From assembly GCA_021299075.1 (NCBI GenBank), contig JAJTFU010000052.1, positions 1-13,324 of the forward strand: a stretch of DNA of 13,324 nucleotides, in the 5' to 3' direction. Shown in pieces: positions 8,334 to 13,324 of this stretch. How positions within the stretch are numbered: position 1 is the stretch's first letter; every line of letters starts with the position of its first letter. The DNA is from Novosphingobium sp. (GTDB lineage Bacteria; Pseudomonadota; Alphaproteobacteria; Sphingomonadales; Sphingomonadaceae). Both the position numbers and the translations under genes were made by a program. The notes below the pieces were generated by a model, which searched no databases, was not told the DNA's origin, and saw nothing but the letters and a program-made list of their open reading frames with translations.

Positions 8334-9545
8334 ATGGCGGAAAATTCTCCGCCGGCCCGGCGCGAGGAGGCAGGACAGGGGTTTGAACCCGGACAGGACC
8401 AGCGCGGTGCGCCCAGCCTTTCCGAATCCGCCCCCGCTATGCCAGCCCGCCGGCCGGACGGCCAACCCGGACGAATCGACCCGCAGGGAAGCGGGCGCGA
8501 GTCCATTCCCTACCAGCGCCAGAGCTTTGCCGCGATTGACCTGGGCACCAACAACTGCCGGCTGCTGATCGCGCGCCCGCAGGGTGAGAACTTTGTGGTA
8601 GTCGATGCCTTCAGCCGCGTCGTCCGGCTGGGCGAAGGGCTGGCCGGATCGGGCCGGCTCAGCGATGCGGCAATGGACCGGGCGCTGGGAGCGCTGCAGG
8701 TCTGCGCCGACAAGCTGAAGCGCCGCCGCGTCCACCTGGCCCGCTCGGTCGCCACCGAGGCTTGCCGCCGCGCCGAGAACGGCCCCGAGTTTATTGAGCG
8801 CGTCCGCCGCGAAACCGGCATCGCGCTCGATATCATCAGCGCCAAGGAGGAGGCACGGCTGGCGGTCCTCGGCTGCCACATCCTGCTGGAGCAGGGCGAT
8901 GGCCCGGCGATCATCTTCGATATCGGCGGTGGCTCAACCGAACTGGTACTGGTCGAACAGGGCGATGCCCCGCTGCCGCGCATCGTCGACTGGATGAGCG
9001 TGCCCTGGGGCGTGGTCTCGCTAACCGAGACTTGCGGGATCGAACCAGCGGGCGCCGATGGCCGGGCCGCGCGCTATGCCGACATGCGCCGCCGGGTGCG
9101 CGAGAGCCTGGCGCCCTTCGCCGACCGACTGGTCCCGACCATCGAACAGCACGACCGCACCCGGCCGCTGCGCCTGCTCGGCACCAGCGGCACGGTGACG
9201 ACGCTGGCCAGCCTGCACCTGGAACTGCCGCAATACGATCGCCGCGCAGTTGACGGCCTGATTGTCCCGGCCGAAGCGATGCGCAGCATTTCCGAGCGTC
9301 TCTCCGCCATGCCGATCCCGGCCCGGCGCGAACTGGCCTGCATCGGGCGCGAGCGGGCCGACCTGGTGGTGGCTGGCTGCGCGATCCTTGAGACCATACT
9401 CGATCTCTGGCCGGCTGATCGGCTGGGCGTAGCCGATCGGGGCATCCGCGAGGGCATCCTGCGCAGCCTGATGGCTTCCGAAGGCATGGCCGAACGGACC
9501 CGCGCCGCCATGCGGCGCAGCAAACGTGAAGGATCAACCCGATGA
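8334..9545 (+). CDS. Ppx/GppA family phosphatase
   Basis: This 403-residue member of the ASKHA-fold Ppx/GppA family would hydrolyse inorganic polyphosphate or the pppGpp 5'-phosphate; the sequence does not tell which. Family motifs are AIDLGTNNCRLLI (67-79, phosphate 1), ATEACRRAEN (140-149), ISAKEEARLAVLG (168-180), FDIGGGSTEL (195-204, phosphate 2), LLGTSGTVTTLA (281-292) and ADRGIREGIL (367-376). The first 60 or so residues are rich in Pro, Arg, Gly and Glu, look disordered and lie ahead of the catalytic fold. I chose ATG 8334 because AAGAG (8319-8323) is ten bases away; GTG 8325 and ATG 8439 in the same frame are alternatives. The final ATGA overlaps the rlmE start, so the two are coupled. 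Confidence 0.88.
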   Translation: MAENSPPARREEAGQGFEPGQDQRGAPSLSESAPAMPARRPDGQPGRIDPQGSGRESIPYQRQSFAAIDLGTNNCRLLIARPQGENFVVVDAFSRVVRLGEGLAGSGRLSDAAMDRALGALQVCADKLKRRRVHLARSVATEACRRAENGPEFIERVRRETGIALDIISAKEEARLAVLGCHILLEQGDGPAIIFDIGGGSTELVLVEQGDAPLPRIVDWMSVPWGVVSLTETCGIEPAGADGRAARYADMRRRVRESLAPFADRLVPTIEQHDRTRPLRLLGTSGTVTTLASLHLELPQYDRRAVDGLIVPAEAMRSISERLSAMPIPARRELACIGRERADLVVAGCAILETILDLWPADRLGVADRGIREGILRSLMASEGMAERTRAAMRRSKREGSTR

Positions 9546-10110
9546 GCCGTTCCGGCCGCCCTGCCGGTGAACGGCTCAAGACCGGCAAGGGCCGGACTGC
9601 CAGCTCGACCCGCTGGCTGACCCGCCAGCTCAACGATCCCTACGTCAAGGCCGCGAAGGACGCTGGCTGGCGCAGCCGCGCGGCCTTCAAGCTAATCGAG
9701 CTCGACCAGAAATATGCCCTGCTGAAGAACGCCAAGCGCGTGGTTGACCTGGGCGTCGCACCAGGCGGATGGAGCCAGGTCGTGCGCAAGCAGGCGCCGA
9801 AGGCTGCGGTCGTCGGCATCGACCTGCTGGAAACCGAACCCCTCGACGGCGTCACCTTGTTCCAGATGGACTTCATGGACGATGCCGCGCCCGGCCTGCT
9901 GGTCGAGGCGCTGGGCGGCACGCCGGATCTCGTGATTTCCGACATGGCCGCCAACACGGTCGGTCCGCCAAGGTCCTGGCCGGCGGCACGGATACCGAGT
10001 TGCTGGCCTTGCTCAAGCGCCACTTCACCGCCGTCAAGCACGCCAAGCCGCCGGCAAGCCGCAAGGATTCGTCCGAGTGGTACGTCATTGCTCAGGGCTT
10101 CAAGGGCTGA
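9542..10110 (+). pseudogene. rlmE: Broken rlmE (23S rRNA U2552 2'-O-methyltransferase), internal deletion with frameshift
   Basis: The first frame gives a normal RlmE N-terminus: SSTRWLTRQLNDPYV, RSRAAFKLIEL with catalytic K50, the SAM-binding VVDLGVAPGGWSQV, and VISDMAANTVG with catalytic D134. Just after G141 (about 9964) the homology stops. It resumes in another frame at 9967 as AKVLAGGTDTELLALLKRHF, through KPPASRKDSSEWYVIAQGF, ending with TGA at 10108-10110. This tail holds the last catalytic Lys (9970-9972) and Glu (10075-10077). About 31 residues seen in E. coli RlmE between these blocks are missing. A loss near 91 bp restores the frame and gives about 219 residues. Untreated, the first frame reads on into unrelated sequence to 10408. 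The gene should be inactive, unless the assembly is wrong. Confidence 0.85.
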
Positions 10111-10118
10111 AACGAAGA

Positions 10119-10152
10119 AGGGCGGCAGGTCCTGCGACCGCCGCCCTCTTTT
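10119..10152 (+). terminator. Rho-independent terminator after rlmE (possibly bidirectional)
   Basis: AGGGCGGC (10119-10126) pairs with GCCGCCCT (10140-10147), enclosing a second helix GGTC/GACC with loop CTGC and one bulged A. It is followed by CTTTT (10148-10152). On the other strand the stem is followed by TTCTTCG, a weaker T-rich tail, so it may also end the convergent cytochrome c transcript. Confidence 0.75.
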
Positions 10153-10172
10153 CCCACCCTTGCGGGCTAAGC

Positions 10173-10811
10173 TTACTTCTTGGCCGGTTCCGCAGCCGGA
10201 GCCGCGGCAGCGCCTTCGGCCGGGGCCGCAGCAACGCCTTCCGCCGGCGCAGCGGCAGCATCGGCGGCCGGGGCAGCCGGAGCGGCGGGCAGCGGCAGAT
10301 TCGAGCCCTGGGCATTCATGTAAACCAGCAGATTGGCACGCTCAGCCGCGTCACCGATCCCGGCGAAGCTCATCTTGGTGCCCGGAGCGAAAGCCTTGGG
10401 GTTCTTGAGCCAGGCATCCATCGTCGCCCAGTCCCACTTGCCGCCATGCGTCTTCAGCGCATCGGAGAAGGCAAATCCACCGCGGCCCTGGGCCACGCCT
10501 TCGCCCATCACGGCGTAGAGGTTCGGGCCAATGCCGTTGGCGCCGCCCGAGTTGACGGTGTGGCACGAGGCACACTTCTTGAAGGTGGCTTCGCCCTTGG
10601 CCGCATCGGCACTGGCCAGCAGGGTTTCAAGCGGCACGGCCGCGGCCCCGCCTTCGCCTTCCTGAACCACGCCTTGGATTTCATAGCCCATCTTCTCGGG
10701 GCGGTTTTCCTTGGTCGCGCGGAAATAGTGGCTGCTCAGCGATGCGAGACCAAGCGCGACAACGCCCGAAAACAGCGTCCAACCGGCAATGGTATTGAAA
10801 CGGTCGTCCAT
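10173..10811 (-). CDS. Membrane-anchored class I cytochrome c (CycM/c552-like)
   Basis: The 212-residue product has an uncleaved-looking N-terminal hydrophobic segment (about 9-27) that would anchor it in the inner membrane with the haem domain in the periplasm. The haem-binding motif is CASCH (80-84), followed by GPNLYAVMG (95-103) and W/KNP elements. M147 in GTKMSFAGI is the likely sixth iron ligand. This matches mitochondrial-type anchored cytochromes that carry electrons from the bc1 complex to terminal oxidases. After about residue 172 comes an Ala/Pro/Glu-rich tail of some 40 residues ending in KK. I chose ATG 10811 because MDDRFNTIAGW leads straight into the anchor; the frame is open to 10883, but that part lies upstream of the predicted -10 box. 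Confidence 0.9.
   Translation of the reverse strand: MDDRFNTIAGWTLFSGVVALGLASLSSHYFRATKENRPEKMGYEIQGVVQEGEGGAAAVPLETLLASADAAKGEATFKKCASCHTVNSGGANGIGPNLYAVMGEGVAQGRGGFAFSDALKTHGGKWDWATMDAWLKNPKAFAPGTKMSFAGIGDAAERANLLVYMNAQGSNLPLPAAPAAPAADAAAAPAEGVAAAPAEGAAAAPAAEPAKK
10184..10286 (-). repeat. Imperfect Ala-Pro-Glu-Gly repeats in the cytochrome c tail
   Basis: Residues of about 176-210 of the cytochrome consist of two to three imperfect copies of an AAAPAEG-type unit. The DNA repeats are correspondingly GC-rich and degenerate. They look like a flexible linker or a tail with variable length. Confidence 0.6.
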
Positions 10812-10836
10812 CAATCGTGCCCCGTGGGAAATATGG

Positions 10837-10861
10837 CTAGAGGGTTCGCGCGCCGCTCTAG
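10837..10861. repeat. Inverted repeat CTAGAG...CTCTAG in the cytochrome c leader
   Basis: CTAGAG (10837-10842) and CTCTAG (10856-10861) form a 6-bp inverted repeat with a 13-bp spacer. It overlaps the predicted -10 box of the cytochrome gene, so it could be an operator or a leader hairpin. A repeat this short can arise by chance. Confidence 0.3.
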
Positions 10862-10883
10862 TGTCGGCGGGGGGCTTGCGCAA
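10855..10883 (-). promoter_or_regulatory. Possible promoter of the cytochrome c gene
   Basis: On the minus strand TTGCGC (10883-10878) and TAGAGC (10860-10855) are 17 bp apart, about 44 bp ahead of the start codon. The -35 box lies within the palindrome CTTGCGCAAG (10875-10884), which could bind a dimeric regulator. Confidence 0.4.
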
Positions 10884-10889
10884 GAGCCA

Positions 10890-10918
10890 TTGCAGCGCGC
10901 GGCCACTCGTCCTAGCGA
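10890..10918 (+). promoter_or_regulatory. Possible promoter of the acyl-CoA carboxylase operon
   Basis: TTGCAG (10890-10895) and TAGCGA (10913-10918) are spaced by 17 bp. Transcription would begin at about the ATG at 10925, and no clear Shine-Dalgarno sequence lies before that ATG, which would suggest a leaderless message. Both boxes are imperfect. Confidence 0.3.
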
Positions 10919-10924
10919 TGGGCG

Positions 10925-12781
10925 ATGATCAAGTCCCTGCTGATTGCCAATCGCGGCGAGATTGCCTGCCGTATCATCCGCACTGCCCGCAGCCTCGGGA
11001 TTCGGACGATTGCGGTCTATTCCGATGCCGATGCCAAGGCGCTGCATGTGCGCCAGGCGGACGAGGCGGTGCACATCGGCCCCAGCCCGGCCCGCGAATC
11101 CTACCTGGTGGGGGAGAAGATTATCGCCGCCGCCAAGGCCACCGGCGCCGAGGCGATTCACCCGGGTTACGGCTTCCTGTCGGAGAACGCCGAGTTCGCG
11201 CAGGCGGTGCTCGATGCCGGGCTGGTCTGGGTCGGCCCCAAGCCCGCTTCGATCGAGGCGATGGGCCTGAAGGATGCCGCCAAGGCGCTGATGCAGGCGG
11301 CGGGCGTGCCAGTAACGCCCGGCTATATGGGTGAGAATCAGGACCCGGCCTTCCTGGCTGAGCAGGCCGCCGAAATCGGCTATCCGGTGCTGATCAAGGC
11401 CGTGGCGGGTGGCGGCGGCAAGGGGATGCGGCTGGTGGAGAGCGCAGCGGACTTCACCGATGCCCTCGCCTCATGCCAGCGCGAGGCAGCGGCCAGCTTC
11501 GGCAATGCCCATGTCCTGATCGAGAAATACATCCAGCGCCCGCGCCATATCGAGGTCCAGGTGTTCGGCGACAGCCACGGCAATGTCGTCCACCTGTTCG
11601 AGCGTGATTGCAGCCTCCAGCGCCGCCACCAGAAGGTGATCGAGGAAGCCCCCGCCCCCGGCATGGACGAGGCAACCCGCGCCGAGCTCTGCGCCGCCGC
11701 CGTGCGCGCGGCCAAGGCGGTGGACTATATCGGCGCCGGCACGATCGAATTCATCGCCGATGCCTCGGAAGGCCTGCGTGCCGACCGGATCTGGTTCATG
11801 GAAATGAATACCCGGCTGCAGGTGGAACACCCGGTCACGGAAGAAATCACCGGCGTCGATCTGGTCGAATGGCAGCTCCGCGTGGCAAGCGGCGAACCGC
11901 TGCCGCTGAAGCAGGATGAGCTCAGCATCAACGGCTGGGCGATGGAAGCGCGGCTCTATGCCGAGGACCCAGCCAAGGGCTTCCTCCCGGCGATCGGCCC
12001 GCTGGAACACTTGCGCTTTGGCGAACACCTGCGGATTGATACCGGGGTTGAGGAAGGCGGCGCAGTCTCGCCTTTCTACGACCCGATGATCGCCAAGCTG
12101 ATCGCCCATGGCACCTCGCGCGCGGCGGCCATCGAGACCTTGCTGACCGGCGTCGATGAAACCGAGGTCTGGCCGGTGCGGACCAATGCCGGCTTCCTGG
12201 GCCTGCTGCTTGAGCATCCCGATTTCCAATGCGGCGATGTCGATACGGGGCTGATCGGGCGCGATCTCGATTCGCTGGTCCATCCGCCCAAACCGGAGGC
12301 CGATGAGCTGGCCGAAGCCGCTGCTCTGCTGGCTGCCAGCCCGGGTTCCGGCCCGTGGTCGGCCGCGCTCGGCTTCCGGGCCAACGCTGCGCCGCGCGCC
12401 GAGGCGCGGCTGGCTGACGACAGCGGCAACCTGCACATCGTCGCGCTCGAAGAAGTCGAGGCCGATGAGCCGGCCAACGAGGTGCTGACCTTCAGCGCCG
12501 GTTTTGCCCGGCGCTTTACGCTTGAGCGGGTCGGCGGCGGCGCCCACCACTCAGCCCACGACGGCGATATCCTCTCCCCCATGCCGGGCAAGGTGATCGC
12601 AGTCGAGGTTAGCCAGGGCCAGGCAGTGACCAAGGGCCAGAAGCTGCTGACGCTGGAAGCCATGAAGATGGAACACACCTTGGTCGCGCCGTTCGATGGC
12701 GTGGTCGCGGAACTTGCCGCCACTCCCGGCGCACAGGTGCAGGTCGAGGCGCTGCTGGCGCGGATCGAGGCGGCCGAGTGA
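10925..12781 (+). CDS. Acyl-CoA carboxylase alpha subunit (biotin carboxylase + biotin carrier)
   Basis: The 618-residue protein fuses a biotin carboxylase to a biotin carrier domain, which carboxylates its own biotin with ATP and bicarbonate for transfer to an acyl-CoA. It starts IKSLLIANRGEIACRI. The ATP-grasp loop GGGGKG is at 162-167, followed by RHIEVQVFGD and FERDCSLQRRHQKVIEE. The active-site motif MNTRLQVEH is at 294-302. A linker region of about 445-545 leads to the biotinyl domain, which begins SPMPGKV near 551, with the biotin attachment motif AMKM and Lys581. Length is slightly below typical propionyl- or methylcrotonyl-CoA carboxylase alpha subunits (about 650-670), mainly because of a short linker. 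Its stop overlaps the carboxyltransferase gene by 4 bp, as expected for subunits made together. The substrate cannot be assigned. Confidence 0.93.
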   Translation: MIKSLLIANRGEIACRIIRTARSLGIRTIAVYSDADAKALHVRQADEAVHIGPSPARESYLVGEKIIAAAKATGAEAIHPGYGFLSENAEFAQAVLDAGLVWVGPKPASIEAMGLKDAAKALMQAAGVPVTPGYMGENQDPAFLAEQAAEIGYPVLIKAVAGGGGKGMRLVESAADFTDALASCQREAAASFGNAHVLIEKYIQRPRHIEVQVFGDSHGNVVHLFERDCSLQRRHQKVIEEAPAPGMDEATRAELCAAAVRAAKAVDYIGAGTIEFIADASEGLRADRIWFMEMNTRLQVEHPVTEEITGVDLVEWQLRVASGEPLPLKQDELSINGWAMEARLYAEDPAKGFLPAIGPLEHLRFGEHLRIDTGVEEGGAVSPFYDPMIAKLIAHGTSRAAAIETLLTGVDETEVWPVRTNAGFLGLLLEHPDFQCGDVDTGLIGRDLDSLVHPPKPEADELAEAAALLAASPGSGPWSAALGFRANAAPRAEARLADDSGNLHIVALEEVEADEPANEVLTFSAGFARRFTLERVGGGAHHSAHDGDILSPMPGKVIAVEVSQGQAVTKGQKLLTLEAMKMEHTLVAPFDGVVAELAATPGAQVQVEALLARIEAAE

Positions 12782-13324
12782 GCTGGGCCAAGGAACTCGA
12801 GGAACTGCGCGCCCGCGAGGCGCTCGCCGAACAAATGGGCGGGCCGGACAAGGTCGCGCGGCAGCATGGGCGGGGCAAGCTGGATGCCCGGGCGCGGCTG
12901 GCAGCGCTGGTTGATCCCGGCTCCTTCCGCGAGATCGGCAAGATCGCCGGCAAGGGCAGCTACGATGCCGAGGGCAACCTCACCGGCGTGCTCCCTGCCC
13001 CGTTCCTGTTCGGCAAAGCAACCATCAATGGCCGCCCGGTCGTCGCCACAGCAGACGATTTCACCATTCGCGGCGGCGCAGCCGATGCCGGGATCGGCCG
13101 CAAGATGGAACAGGCCGAGAAGATGGCGCATGAACTGCGCCTGCCGATCATCCGCATGATCGACGGCACCGGCGGTGGCGGTTCGGTCAAGACGCTGGAG
13201 ATGATCGGCGCGACCTATATCCCGGCGGTCCACATGTGGGGCGAGGTGGTGAAGAACCTCGATACCGTGCCGGTGGTCGCGCTGGCGCTGGGGCCAACGG
13301 CGGGCCTTGGCGCGGCGCGGATCG
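12778..13324 (+). CDS. Acyl-CoA carboxylase beta (carboxyltransferase) subunit, 5' part
   Basis: An open frame starts at GTG 12778, overlapping the alpha-subunit stop in a GTGA, and runs off the right edge after 182 codons. It begins SWAKELEELRAREALAEQMG and continues RQHGRGKLDARARLAALVDPGSF, the usual opening of the carboxyltransferase family (PccB/MccB-like). ADDFTIRGGAADAGIGRKM and PIIRMIDGTGGGGSVKTLE then belong to the crotonase-like fold that binds acyl-CoA. The family usually runs to about 510-540 residues, so roughly two thirds is outside the window. At 129-136 the sequence is DGTGGGGS, whereas propionyl-CoA carboxylases have DSGGARIQEG, so this may be a separate substrate class. Confidence 0.88.
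   Translation, partial: MSWAKELEELRAREALAEQMGGPDKVARQHGRGKLDARARLAALVDPGSFREIGKIAGKGSYDAEGNLTGVLPAPFLFGKATINGRPVVATADDFTIRGGAADAGIGRKMEQAEKMAHELRLPIIRMIDGTGGGGSVKTLEMIGATYIPAVHMWGEVVKNLDTVPVVALALGPTAGLGAARI

Noticed and set aside
8118..8879. Minus-strand open frame of 253 codons over the tRNA-Gln and ppx region
   Set aside because: It is antisense to the Ppx/GppA motifs and crosses the tRNA; it shows no recognisable protein signature and is typical of high-GC shadow frames.
9955..9972. Programmed ribosomal frameshift in rlmE
   Set aside because: There is no slippery heptamer, and a frameshift would not supply the roughly 31 missing residues of the methyltransferase fold.
9542..10408. A single 288-residue protein reading straight through from rlmE
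   Set aside because: After residue 141 it becomes Arg/Pro/Ser-rich out-of-frame sequence that runs through the terminator and antisense to the cytochrome gene; the RlmE tail is in another frame.
11471..12550. Long minus-strand open frame antisense to the biotin carboxylase
   Set aside because: The plus strand encodes a complete conserved enzyme; the antisense product has no recognisable motif and a composition typical of a shadow frame.
12076..13233. Minus-strand open frame of 385 codons over the carboxylase subunits
   Set aside because: It is antisense to two clearly coding, overlapping genes and is rich in Ser/Ala/Arg from reverse reading of GC-rich codons.

Overview
The window looks like an ordinary housekeeping stretch of an alphaproteobacterial chromosome, most likely from the Sphingomonadales (Sphingomonas/Novosphingobium/Erythrobacter group). 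The reasons are the high GC, the dense small transcription units and the protein signatures, in particular the membrane-anchored CycM-like cytochrome c and the YghO/BcerS-like acyltransferase. The genus assignment is inference. No phage, insertion sequence, CRISPR array or defence system was seen.

Layout: (1) 1-1164 (+), the last codons of a probable lptF followed by lptG (LPS transport permeases). (2) 1169-2242 (-), a membrane fatty-acid desaturase, divergent from (3) 2345-3511 (+), a YghO/bacterial-ceramide-synthase-like acyltransferase. (4) 3508-4767 (-), a glutamate/dicarboxylate:cation symporter family member. (5) 4861-7173 (+), a translationally coupled operon of glmM (cell-wall precursor), a DUF1272 zinc-ribbon protein and thiD (thiamine). 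(6) 7158-8030 (-), a LOG-family Rossmann protein. (7) 8130-8203 (-), a tRNA-Gln(CUG) with its own promoter and terminator. (8) 8334-10110 (+), a Ppx/GppA phosphatase coupled to an rlmE (23S rRNA 2'-O-methyltransferase) reading frame that is broken by an internal deletion, then a terminator. (9) 10173-10811 (-), a membrane-anchored cytochrome c. (10) 10925-13324 (+), an acyl-CoA carboxylase operon: a biotin carboxylase/biotin carrier subunit and the start of a carboxyltransferase subunit that runs off the window.

Together the genes cover envelope building (LptG, desaturase, BcerS-like enzyme, GlmM), cofactor and RNA metabolism (ThiD, RlmE, tRNA-Gln, Ppx/GppA), respiration (cytochrome c) and acyl-CoA metabolism. 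Strands alternate unit by unit. Three of the four convergent junctions are packed end to end or overlap, with no terminator between them.

The observation most worth checking is the rlmE lesion: about 30 codons between two catalytic residues are missing and the frame changes, so either the gene is dead or the assembly is wrong. The second is a BcerS-like enzyme divergently adjacent to a desaturase, a possible sphingolipid/lipid-modification pair. I found no clear evidence of a new multi-gene system.
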